Shown: piece after piece, positions 8,908-15,380 of the stretch
Position numbering within the stretch: the first letter of the stretch is position 1
How the letters are laid out: each line of letters opens with the position of its first letter
DNA from: Micromonospora sp. NBRC 110009
Lineage (GTDB): Bacteria; Actinomycetota; Actinomycetes; Mycobacteriales; Micromonosporaceae
NCBI RefSeq assembly: GCF_030518795.1
Contig: NZ_CP130427.1
Coordinates: 5,146,001 to 5,210,000 of the forward strand
Reading direction: 5' to 3'
DNA: 64,000 bases
Program-made: the position numbers and the translations under genes
Notes under the pieces: generated by a model
The model's input: the letters and a program-made list of their open reading frames with translations, nothing else
Databases searched by the model: none
Told to the model about the DNA's origin: nothing

Positions 8908-9030
8908 ATGAAGGTACGAAGCTCCCTTCGCGCGCTGAAGCGGAAGGCCAACTCGATCGTGGTACGCCGTCGGGGCAAGCTCTTCGTGATCAACAAGGCC
9001 GATCCACGGCAGAAGGCCCGCCAGGGCTGA
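8908..9030 (+). CDS. rpmJ: 50S ribosomal protein bL36, zinc-independent paralogue
   Basis: 40 residues starting MKVRSSLRALKRK and ending KADPRQKARQG, the full length of bL36. The canonical zinc-binding form has Cys/His ligands in the middle; this copy has none (NSIVVRRRGKLFVINKA), so it is the zinc-free type that many bacteria keep as a second copy. Such paralogues usually replace the zinc form during zinc starvation under Zur control, but no Zur palindrome is visible here. Instead a SigB-type promoter candidate lies at 8836-8860. The start has GGGG directly upstream. The SDR gene begins eight bases after the stop, suggesting co-transcription. Confidence 0.92.
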   Translation: MKVRSSLRALKRKANSIVVRRRGKLFVINKADPRQKARQG

Positions 9031-9037
9031 GCCGGCC

Positions 9038-9811
9038 GTGGCGGACATCCTGATCACCGGCGCGGGCACCGGCCTGGGGCGGGGCACCGCGCTCGGGCTG
9101 GCCCGGGCGGGCCACCACGTCATCGCCGGGTGCGAGAACTGGCCGCAGGTACGGCAGGTGCGCGCCGAGGCCGCCCGGGCGGACCTGATCCTCGACGTGA
9201 TCAAGCTCGACGTGACCGCCGAGGCGGACCGGACGTACGCGCTGCGCCACCAGGTGGACATCCTGGTGCTCAACGCCGGGGTCCAGGAGGCGGGCGCTGT
9301 GGTGGAGATCCCCATGGGGCGGGTCCGCCGGTCCTTCGAGGTCAACGTCTTCGGTCACCTGCACCTCGTCCAGGGCTTCGCGCCCCAGTTGCTGCGGCGG
9401 GGCGCCGGCAAGGTGGTCTGGGTGTCGTCGGCCGTCGGCGTCCGCACCCGTCCATGGTTCGGCGTGTACGCCGCGACCAAGCACGCCATCGAGGCGCTGG
9501 CCTGGGCCATGCGGGACGAACTGGGGCCGCGCGGGGTGCAGGTGGCCACCATCAACCCCGGGCCCTACCGGACCGGGTACAACGACACCGGGGCGGAAAC
9601 GATGTTCCAGTGGTGGGACGAGTCGACGACCCTGCTGGACCGCCCGGACTTCGCCGACTACCTGGAGAACCAGCGCGACCCGCAGGAGATGGTCGACGAG
9701 ATGGTGCGGGTGATCCCCGCCGCGCACCACCCGTTCCGGACCGTCCGTCCCGAGGAGCTTCGGCACGGCTTGCAGGAGTTCGAGGCCGAGGTCTGGAACG
9801 CCACCACGTGA
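9038..9811 (+). CDS. Short-chain dehydrogenase/reductase (SDR)
   Basis: 257 residues with a classical SDR pattern: nucleotide-binding TGAGTGLGRG at residues 7-16, LNAGV near residue 76, the catalytic Ser in VVWVSSAVG, and the YAATK catalytic Tyr/Lys motif near residue 149, followed by NPGPYRTGYNDTGAETM. It should be an NAD(P)-dependent oxidoreductase in the cytoplasm. Substrate unknown. GTG at 9038 is the first codon compatible with the Rossmann fold. It follows rpmJ by seven bases and probably shares its transcript; its 3' end is convergent with the glycosyltransferase 12 bases away. Confidence 0.92.
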   Translation: MADILITGAGTGLGRGTALGLARAGHHVIAGCENWPQVRQVRAEAARADLILDVIKLDVTAEADRTYALRHQVDILVLNAGVQEAGAVVEIPMGRVRRSFEVNVFGHLHLVQGFAPQLLRRGAGKVVWVSSAVGVRTRPWFGVYAATKHAIEALAWAMRDELGPRGVQVATINPGPYRTGYNDTGAETMFQWWDESTTLLDRPDFADYLENQRDPQEMVDEMVRVIPAAHHPFRTVRPEELRHGLQEFEAEVWNATT

Positions 9812-9823
9812 CCGCCCGGAACC

Positions 9824-10543
9824 CTACGGCCGGGAAGGGAGTGGCCGGTCGGCGGCGGTAAGCAGCCGGGCGGCCGCGAACCGGAGCAGGGGACCGTAGA
9901 TCCGGGCCGAGTCGGCCAGCGCCGAGAAGTGCGAGGAGGCGTTGTCCGCCTGGTAGTGGGTGGCGATGGGCACCTGGTCGATCGGCCGCCCGGCCCGGGC
10001 CGCGCGGAGCAGCACGTTCATCTCGTACTCGAACCGCTCGCCGGGGATCGATCCGAGCCAGTCCAGCAGGCCGGCCGGGTACGCCCGCAGCCCGGTCTGG
10101 GTGTCGCGCACCCGGCAGCCGGTGGCGAGGCGGAACACGGCCGCGGTCAGCGCGTTCCCCGCCCGGCTGCGCAGCGGCACGTCACCCTCGAACCGGCGTA
10201 CCCCGAGCACGATGCCGGGGGTGTCGCGCAGCCGCTCGGCGACCCGGAGCACGTCGGCGGCGCGGTGCTGGCCGTCGGCGTCCACGCACACCACGTCCCG
10301 TCCGGGGTGGCGGGTGGCGACGTGGCGGAAGCCGGTCCGCAGCACCACCCCCTTGCCCCGGTTGACGCGGCGGCGCAGCACCGTGCAGCCGCGCTCACGC
10401 GCCGCCGCGAGGACGTCCGCCGCCGCCGGGCCGCTCCCGTCGTCCACCACGACGGGGTGCCAACCGGGCGCGGCCTCGGCCAGGTCGTCGACGAGGCGCA
10501 GCAGGTGCTTCCCCGGCTGGTACACCGGCATCAGAACGATCAC
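9824..10543 (-). CDS. Glycosyltransferase family 2
   Basis: 239 residues of GT-A fold without membrane helices. The start MIVLMPVYQPGKHLLRLVDD and VVVDDGSG give the nucleotide-sugar-binding strand, NRGKGVVLRTGF follows, and VCVDADGQH is the DxD metal motif. DTQTGLRAYP and GERFEYEMNVLL are typical of dolichol-/polyprenyl-phosphate sugar transferases (DPM1-like), but the GtrB-type C-terminal helices are missing. It probably transfers a sugar to a lipid or glycan acceptor. It lies downstream of the DUF218 gene on the same strand, with 108 bp between that contain a possible SigB-type promoter. Confidence 0.88.
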   Translation of the reverse strand: MIVLMPVYQPGKHLLRLVDDLAEAAPGWHPVVVDDGSGPAAADVLAAARERGCTVLRRRVNRGKGVVLRTGFRHVATRHPGRDVVCVDADGQHRAADVLRVAERLRDTPGIVLGVRRFEGDVPLRSRAGNALTAAVFRLATGCRVRDTQTGLRAYPAGLLDWLGSIPGERFEYEMNVLLRAARAGRPIDQVPIATHYQADNASSHFSALADSARIYGPLLRFAAARLLTAADRPLPSRP

Positions 10544-10627
10544 CGAACCTCCCGCCCGTGGCTGCCGCCCGGCGGGGATCGCCGTCGGCGACCAGCCCCG
10601 TCCGTCGGCGCTGATCGACGACCGTCC

Positions 10628-10653
10628 TTACCCGGCGCGCCGGCGGGCCAATC
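10628..10653 (-). promoter_or_regulatory. Possible SigB-type promoter for the GT2 gene
   Basis: Read on the minus strand, GATT (10653-10650), 16 bases, then GGGTAA (10633-10628). This fits GNNT-N16-GGGTA, but the final base of the -10 box is not the usual pyrimidine, and the 84-base distance to the start codon is long. Weaker than the related sites at 8836, 58018 and 59017. Confidence 0.25.
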
Positions 10654-11299
10654 ACCGGCTCGGCCGGCGCCAGCCATTGAGGAGCCGGGCCGAGCGGGCG
10701 AGACCGCGTTCCCGGCGCAGCAGGTCCGCCGGGGTGTGGACGCCGAGGTAGCCCAGCCGGGCGGCGGCCCGGAACGACAGTTCCCGTCGCCCGGCCCGCC
10801 CCGCCGTGGGGTCCCCGGCCGGCACGTCGCGTAGCGCGGCGCCGGAGAGGCCGAGGACCTTGCCGGCGAGGAACCGCACCCGGGGCAGGTGCCAGGCGTG
10901 CGAGACGAGCCCGAGCGGTCGCGCGGGGCCAAACACGTGGTCGGCGAGCAGGCCGTCCTCGACCGTGTGCACGAGGTTCTGCAGGGTGGTGCGGGACCGG
11001 GTCTCCGCGTGCAGGCCCGCGTACCGGTCGAGGCCGGCGGCGCTGGCCCGGGCCAGCATCAGCTCGCCCTCGTGGCAGCCCGCGGGCGGGCCCGCGGTCT
11101 CCGGGGCGGCGTGCGGCCACCCTCCGGTGAGGACGATCCGGGGCGCGGCGGCCCGCCGGAACTCGGCCTCGTGCGCGGTCACGTACGCGACGGCCGCGTC
11201 CACCCGGGCCGCGCTCTCCGCGGTGAGCAGGTAGTCGCCCGCCTCCCGGACGATGCCCCGGCCGAACACCAGCAGCACGGTGGCCGTCGGTGGCGTCAC
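10652..11299 (-). CDS. DUF218 (YdcF/SanA-like) protein
   Basis: 215 residues with the DUF218 layout: LLVFGRGIVREAGDYLLTAE at the start, LTGG after the first strand, the central SRTTLQNLVHTVEDGLL, and SHAWHLPRVRFLAGKVLG. Family members (YdcF, SanA, ElyC) bind nucleotides or act in envelope metabolism, but the biochemical role is not settled. No signal peptide or membrane helix, so cytoplasmic. The GTG start at 11299 has GGGGGCGAGG upstream; the frame is open further upstream but only as Arg-rich shadow sequence. Same strand as the GT2 gene, possibly functionally linked to glycan synthesis. Confidence 0.85.
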   Translation of the reverse strand: MTPPTATVLLVFGRGIVREAGDYLLTAESAARVDAAVAYVTAHEAEFRRAAAPRIVLTGGWPHAAPETAGPPAGCHEGELMLARASAAGLDRYAGLHAETRSRTTLQNLVHTVEDGLLADHVFGPARPLGLVSHAWHLPRVRFLAGKVLGLSGAALRDVPAGDPTAGRAGRRELSFRAAARLGYLGVHTPADLLRRERGLARSARLLNGWRRPSR

Positions 11300-11339
11300 G
11301 CCTCGCCCCCCTTCGTCCGGGCAAACGGTACGCCGCCGG

Positions 11340-11609
11340 TCAGTCCTCGGCCGGCGGCCAGGGCGGCTCGCCGACTCCGGTGACGCGCACCCCGCCCCAG
11401 GGGTCGACCTCGGCCAGCCGGGCACGGGTGACCCGGTCGCCGACGCGTACCTGCACGTCGCGGCGACCGGAGCGGAGCAGCCGGACCGCCCGCGGCTCCG
11501 GCTCGATCCGCCCCGCCCAGTGGTAGCGGCCGTCGACCGGCTCCCACCGCCCGGTGACGTGCAGTTGCACCGGCGTGTCGCCGATCCACGCCGGGCCGTG
11601 GTAGCTCAC
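11340..11609 (-). CDS. DUF4873 protein
   Basis: 89 residues beginning SYHGPAWIGDTPVQLHVTG and containing GRYHWAGRI and RARLAEVDPWGGVRVTGVG, all typical of the actinobacterial DUF4873 family. In mycobacteria this domain also occurs at the C-terminus of flavin monooxygenases, suggesting a link to oxygenase chemistry. The GTG start overlaps the TGA of the upstream TetR gene (GTGA), so the two are translationally coupled. Together with the divergent diiron oxygenase at 12359 it makes a three-gene module. Precise role unknown. Confidence 0.82.
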   Translation of the reverse strand: MSYHGPAWIGDTPVQLHVTGRWEPVDGRYHWAGRIEPEPRAVRLLRSGRRDVQVRVGDRVTRARLAEVDPWGGVRVTGVGEPPWPPAED

Positions 11610-12310
11610 CGGTCGATCCGTTCGTGCGCCCGGGCCAGCTCGTGGGGCAGGTCGGCGCCGCGCCGGACACCCTCGATGCCGCTCCACAGCAGGGTGGTCA
11701 GGTAGTCGGTGAGCGCGGCCCGGCGGATCGGCTGGCCGTGCGTGGTCCACCAGTCGCCGACCGCCTGCACGAACCCGACCAGCCCGTACGCCCACGGCTC
11801 GGCGGGACCGGCGTCGAGCCCGAGCGCGCGCAGCCGGTCGCCGATCACCCGGGCCAGCCCGGCGGCGACCTGGCGGCTGGTGCCGGCGACGACCTGGTGG
11901 ATGCCGGGGTGGCCGGCCTGGTTCATGAGGAAGCGGTAGAGGGTCGGCTCCGACTCGACGACGCCGAGATACGCGTCGATGGTCGCCTCGACCAGGGCCC
12001 GCTCCTCGCGGACCCGTTCGATGGCCGGTGCGATGGTGTCGACGACCCGGGCCGCCACCACCTCGCTGACGGCGAGCCAGAGCTGCGCCTTGTCGGCGAA
12101 GTAGCGGTAGAGGACGGGTTTGCTGACCCCGGCGGTGGCGGCCACCTGGTCCATGTCGACCTGCGGGCCGTGCCGGAGCAACGCCTGCACGGCGGCCGCG
12201 ATCAGCTCCTGCCGCCGCTGTTCGCGGTGGCCGGCCCAGCGGTCCCGGCGGCCGGGGCGCGGGGCGGCGGCGGGCTCGGAGGCATTGACATCGGTGGAGG
12301 TCGGTCGCAT
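11606..12310 (-). CDS. TetR-family regulator
   Basis: 234 residues. A 25-residue Pro/Arg-rich leader precedes the helix-turn-helix domain (REQRRQELIAAAVQALL, VDMDQVAATAGVSKPVLYRYF at about residues 32-75); the C-terminal ligand domain is helical (LYRFLMNQAGHPG, AYGLVGFVQAVGDWW). It is divergent from the diiron oxygenase gene, and the 48-bp shared region holds a palindromic operator at 12320-12342, so autorepression and control of the oxygenase are likely. The downstream DUF4873 gene is coupled by a GTGA overlap. Confidence 0.93.
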   Translation of the reverse strand: MRPTSTDVNASEPAAAPRPGRRDRWAGHREQRRQELIAAAVQALLRHGPQVDMDQVAATAGVSKPVLYRYFADKAQLWLAVSEVVAARVVDTIAPAIERVREERALVEATIDAYLGVVESEPTLYRFLMNQAGHPGIHQVVAGTSRQVAAGLARVIGDRLRALGLDAGPAEPWAYGLVGFVQAVGDWWTTHGQPIRRAALTDYLTTLLWSGIEGVRRGADLPHELARAHERIDR

Positions 12311-12319
12311 GCTACCACT

Positions 12320-12342
12320 CGTAACAGTTACCAGAAGTTACG
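12320..12342. promoter_or_regulatory. TetR operator between tetR and the diiron oxygenase
   Basis: GTAACAGTTAC (12321-12331) is a perfect 5-1-5 palindrome. A further GTTAC at 12337-12341 makes the outer pair CGTAAC...GTTACG (12320-12325/12337-12342). Two overlapping dyads in the 48-bp divergent gap are what a TetR dimer pair would need to repress both genes. Only the repeats are observed; binding is inferred. Confidence 0.7.
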
Positions 12343-12358
12343 TCAACAGGGAGGGGTC

Positions 12359-13261
12359 ATGGAGGGGACGCCGGCCGGGTTCCCGCGCGAGGCGCTGGCC
12401 ACCCGGTTGCTCACCGCCTCGGTGCACACCAGCTACGACCCCGCTGTGGAGATCGACTGGGCGGCGCCGCACCGGCCGGACGCCTACTGGCTGCCGCCGC
12501 ACCGCAGCAGCCTCTACGGCACGCCGCTCTGGGCGGGGCTCAGCGAAGCGCAGCGCATCGAGCTGACCAAGCACGAGGTGGCCAGCGCCGCCAGCGCCGG
12601 GCTGTGGTTCGAGACGATCCTCATGCAGATGCTGATCCGGCACTACTACGACGCCGATCCGACCAGCCGGCACGCCCAGTACGCGCTCACCGAGGTCGCC
12701 GACGAGTGCCGGCACTCCATCATGTTCGGTCGGCTCATCGAGGCGACCGGCTGCCCGGTCTACCGCGCCGACCGGTTCGACCACCTGCTCGGCCGGTGGC
12801 TCAAGGCCACCGCGACCGGCCCGCAGATGTACGCCGCCATCCTGATCGCCGAGGAGGTCCTCGACGCGTTCCAACGGGAGATCATGGCCGACGAGTCGCT
12901 GCAGCCGCTGATCCGGATGGTGTCCCGGATCCACGTGGTCGAGGAGGCCCGGCACGTGCGCTTCGCCCGGGACGAGCTGGCCCGCCAGGTCGAGGCCGCC
13001 GGCCCGCTCGCGCTGAGCTACGCGCGGCTGGTGATCGGCCGCGCCGCGTGCGCCATCACCCGACGCCTGGTCCACCCGCGGGCGTACGCGGCGGTCGGCA
13101 TCGCGCCCTCGGTCGGCCGGGCCGCAGCCCGGGCGAACCCGCACTGGCAGGCGACGCTGCGCTGGTCCGCGCACCGGGTCGCCGACCACCTCGCGGGCCT
13201 GGGCCTGCTGTCGGGGCCGGGGCGGTTGCTCTGGCTCCGCTCCGGCCTCATCCGGGGCTGA
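12359..13261 (+). CDS. AurF-like diiron oxygenase
   Basis: 300 residues of mostly helical, ferritin-like protein. Two ExxH iron-ligand motifs are visible (ECRHS near residue 120; EARHVRF near residue 198), plus further acidic helices (HEVASAASAGLWFETILMQ, EEVLDAFQRE). This matches the p-aminobenzoate N-oxygenase AurF/diiron oxygenase family, which hydroxylates arylamines or other small molecules with O2. Substrate unknown. The ATG at 12359 has GGGAGGGG upstream and follows the TetR operator, so it is probably induced by a TetR ligand. The DUF4873 partner on the other strand completes the module. Confidence 0.87.
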   Translation: MEGTPAGFPREALATRLLTASVHTSYDPAVEIDWAAPHRPDAYWLPPHRSSLYGTPLWAGLSEAQRIELTKHEVASAASAGLWFETILMQMLIRHYYDADPTSRHAQYALTEVADECRHSIMFGRLIEATGCPVYRADRFDHLLGRWLKATATGPQMYAAILIAEEVLDAFQREIMADESLQPLIRMVSRIHVVEEARHVRFARDELARQVEAAGPLALSYARLVIGRAACAITRRLVHPRAYAAVGIAPSVGRAAARANPHWQATLRWSAHRVADHLAGLGLLSGPGRLLWLRSGLIRG

Positions 13262-13317
13262 CGCCGGCCGGCGGCGGCCCGACTCCCGGGCACGCGGTCG
13301 CTGGCGGCCGCCGCCGA

Positions 13318-13605
13318 TCAGCGGGCCCGGCGCCCGCCGTACAGCCGCAGCGCGTTGCAGACGTCGAAGACCCCGGGCACGTCCCAGGCCAGTTCGCCGG
13401 CCGCGCGGCGGGTCTGCGCGTCGGCGACGCCGCCGGCGAGGATCACCACCCGGTTCTGCACGCTGACGGTGATCTGCTGCCGCCGGGTGGTCCAGTCGAT
13501 GCTCAGCCGCTGGGCCACAAGGCCGGCGAGGCGCACGTCCTCGCCGTCGGGCTCGGGCCCGTCCCCGGCGAACGGAAAGTCGGGGTACGGCCAGGGCGTC
13601 ACCAT
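13318..13605 (-). CDS. BON-domain protein
   Basis: 95 residues. After a 25-residue Pro-rich leader, residues 26-90 form a BON domain (RLAGLVAQRLSIDWTTRRQQ, VVILAGGVADAQTRRAAGEL, WDVPGVFDVCNAL), a small alpha/beta fold thought to bind phospholipid or glycan surfaces in stress proteins. No signal peptide. The ATG lies seven bases inside the end of the STAS gene (ATGGTGA overlap), so it is the last gene of a three-gene coupled operon GlsB-STAS-BON. Confidence 0.85.
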   Translation of the reverse strand: MVTPWPYPDFPFAGDGPEPDGEDVRLAGLVAQRLSIDWTTRRQQITVSVQNRVVILAGGVADAQTRRAAGELAWDVPGVFDVCNALRLYGGRRAR

Positions 13606-14225
13606 GCGGGCTCCTTCTCGTGGGTGGCGGGGCGTCCGGTCCGGGCCGGCGGAGGGGCGGGTTCAGTGCCGTCGGGGCGCGGCGGGGCGGGCCCGGGTCC
13701 CACCGGGCCGCTCAGCGCCCGGGTACGGCTGTCGAACACGGGGAACACCCCGTCCAGTCGCATGGTGTGCAGCACCGTCAACACGAACCGGGAGGGCGCC
13801 ACCAGGCACAGCCGGCGTCCGTCCTGCCGGGCCTGCTGGCGGGCGCGGACCAACAGCCCGAGTCCGGCCGAGTCGAGCACCTCGACCTCGGCGAGGTCCA
13901 CGAGCATCCGGTCGCCGAACGTGACGCTCTCCGCCAGCGCCCGGCGTACCGGGCCGACCAGGTCCGGCTCCTGGGCGGTCGGCTCGCCGCCGACCTCGTC
14001 CAGGTAGTCGATGTCGAGGCCGCCGTCGCCGTCCGGCCCGGTGCGGGCGCTGCACCGCGGGCAGTGGTGCGGACCGGAGGCGAACGGCGAGCGGACCCAG
14101 TCGTTGTCGAACACGAGCGTCCACACCACCTCGGCGTCGGGCAGCGTGCAGCCCGTGCCGGTGACGGTGTCGCCGCAGCCGTCGCAGATGAGGGTCATCA
14201 GGTTGTCCGCCGGTACGACCGTCAC
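13599..14225 (-). CDS. Zinc-ribbon plus STAS domain protein (anti-sigma antagonist-like)
   Basis: 208 residues. The N-terminal part has paired cysteines (CDGCG near residue 15, then CPRC near residue 57) resembling a zinc ribbon. The C-terminal part, about residues 90-180, is a STAS domain: SVTFGDRMLVDLAEVEVLDS, then AGLGLLVRARQQARQ and FVLTVLHTMRLDGVFPVF. The DSAG segment holds the Ser that a SpoIIAB/RsbW-type kinase would phosphorylate. A Pro-rich tail follows. Start GTG 14225 overlaps the TGA of the upstream membrane gene (GTGA); an internal ATG at residue 10 is the alternative. A SigB/SigF-family factor lies 4.6 kb away. Confidence 0.82.
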   Translation of the reverse strand: MTVVPADNLMTLICDGCGDTVTGTGCTLPDAEVVWTLVFDNDWVRSPFASGPHHCPRCSARTGPDGDGGLDIDYLDEVGGEPTAQEPDLVGPVRRALAESVTFGDRMLVDLAEVEVLDSAGLGLLVRARQQARQDGRRLCLVAPSRFVLTVLHTMRLDGVFPVFDSRTRALSGPVGPGPAPPRPDGTEPAPPPARTGRPATHEKEPAW

Positions 14226-14530
14226 GGCGCCCCCGTCCGATCCGCGCGCGGGCCGGACGGCGGTTGGCCGCCCGGTCGGCCCGCGGTCACCACGGCGAGG
14301 ACGACCGCGACGGCGGCGAACACGACCTGGACGATCAGCGCCAGGACCGCCGGCCCGCCCGGGCCGGTGCCGACCAGCCCGACGACGATGGCGCCGAGCA
14401 GCGCGGCGGCGACTCCGAGCGCGAGGGTCAGCCAGACCGGGGCGGCCTTCCGGCCCGGCAGGACCAGGCGGCCCACCGCCCCGACGGCGACTCCGACGAC
14501 CACGGCCCCGACGAGGGTGCTGCCGTTCAC
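14222..14530 (-). CDS. GlsB/YeaQ/YmgE-type small membrane protein
   Basis: 102 residues with three Gly/Ala/Val-rich hydrophobic helices; MNGSTLVGAVVVGVAVGAVG followed by GRLVLPGRK and a second GAIVVGLVG segment resemble the GlsB/YeaQ/transglycosylase-associated family of stress-induced membrane proteins. A polar Pro-rich tail ends the protein. The start is GTG with AGGAGG just upstream. It is the first gene of the coupled operon with the STAS and BON genes and is divergent from the response regulator at 14706. Confidence 0.72.
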   Translation of the reverse strand: MNGSTLVGAVVVGVAVGAVGRLVLPGRKAAPVWLTLALGVAAALLGAIVVGLVGTGPGGPAVLALIVQVVFAAVAVVLAVVTAGRPGGQPPSGPRADRTGAP

Positions 14531-14629
14531 CGCTGCCTCCTGCGTGCCGGGTGGTGAGCCGAGCCCGTCCGGGTGCCCGGTCCGGTGCCCACTCTGGCCA
14601 GGGCTCTTGGCGGTCGTCGCGCGGTTGCA

Positions 14630-14678
14630 TGACAGTTGTGTGACAAAAACCGGGAACGCCTGACACGGTTGGGTGACG
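14630..14678 (+). promoter_or_regulatory. TGACA direct repeats upstream of the response regulator
   Basis: TGACA occurs at 14630-14634, 14641-14645 and 14661-14665, with TGACG at 14674-14678. The first two are exactly 11 bases apart, the usual spacing for tandem OmpR-type binding sites, and the third lies about two helical turns on. They end 28 bases before the regulator start, so autoregulation is likely. No clear -10 box was found. Confidence 0.45.
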
Positions 14679-14705
14679 TGCTAGCGGCCGGGGATGATGC
14701 GGGGT

Positions 14706-15380
14706 ATGACGGCCGTACTGGTGATCGAGGACGACGACCGGATCCGGCTCGCGCTGCTGCTGGCCCTCGAGGAGGAGGGCTACACGGCGTACGGGGTGGC
14801 CACCGCCGAGGAGGGGCTGCGGCGGCAGCGGGAGACCCCGGCGGACAACGTGCTGGTCGACCTCATGCTCCCCGGTCTCGACGGCTTCGAGTGCATCCGC
14901 CAGCTGCGCCGCGACGACGACGTTCCGATCGTGGTGGTCAGCGCCCGGGACGACACCCACGACATCGTCGCCGCGCTGGAGGCCGGCGCCGACGACTACG
15001 TGGTCAAGCCGGTGGCGATCAAGGAGCTGTCCGCGCGGCTGCGGGCCCTGCGCCGGCGCGGGCGGGCCGTCGCGGACGCCGTCCCGGCCCAGGTCTTCGG
15101 CGACCTGGAGATCAGCGCCGAGGCCGGCGAGGTGCGCCGGGCCGGCCACCCGGTCGCGGTCACCCGCACCGAGTTCCGGCTGCTGTGCGAGCTGGCCGAG
15201 CACGCCGGCCGGGTGCTCTCGCGCCAGCAGCTGCTGCGGCGGGTCTGGGGTTACGAGACCGGTGACGAGCGGCTGGTCGACGTGCACGTCGGCCGCCTGC
15301 GCCAGAAGATCGAGCCCGACCCGACCAACCCCCGGCACCTGGTCACCCTCCGGGGTCTCGGCTACAAGCTGCAACGATGA
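14706..15380 (+). CDS. OmpR/PhoB-family response regulator
   Basis: 224 residues. The receiver domain (1-115) begins TAVLVIEDDDRIRLALLLAL with the acidic pocket, has the phosphoacceptor Asp52 (VLVDLMLPGLDGFE), Ser/Thr in VVVSAR and Lys in VVKPVAIKEL. The C-terminal winged helix (about 130-224) shows the OmpR-type TRTEFRLLCELAEHAGRVLS and DVHVGRLRQKIE. The ATG 14706 was preferred over 14694 and 14697 because it places the first beta strand normally; upstream purines fit any of them. It is coupled to the kinase by ATGA and divergent from the GlsB operon. Confidence 0.95.
   Translation: MTAVLVIEDDDRIRLALLLALEEEGYTAYGVATAEEGLRRQRETPADNVLVDLMLPGLDGFECIRQLRRDDDVPIVVVSARDDTHDIVAALEAGADDYVVKPVAIKELSARLRALRRRGRAVADAVPAQVFGDLEISAEAGEVRRAGHPVAVTRTEFRLLCELAEHAGRVLSRQQLLRRVWGYETGDERLVDVHVGRLRQKIEPDPTNPRHLVTLRGLGYKLQR

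Noticed and set aside
14702..14707. GGGTAT as a SigB-type -10 box for the response regulator
   Set aside because: It overlaps the start codon itself and has no GNNT element 14-16 bases upstream.
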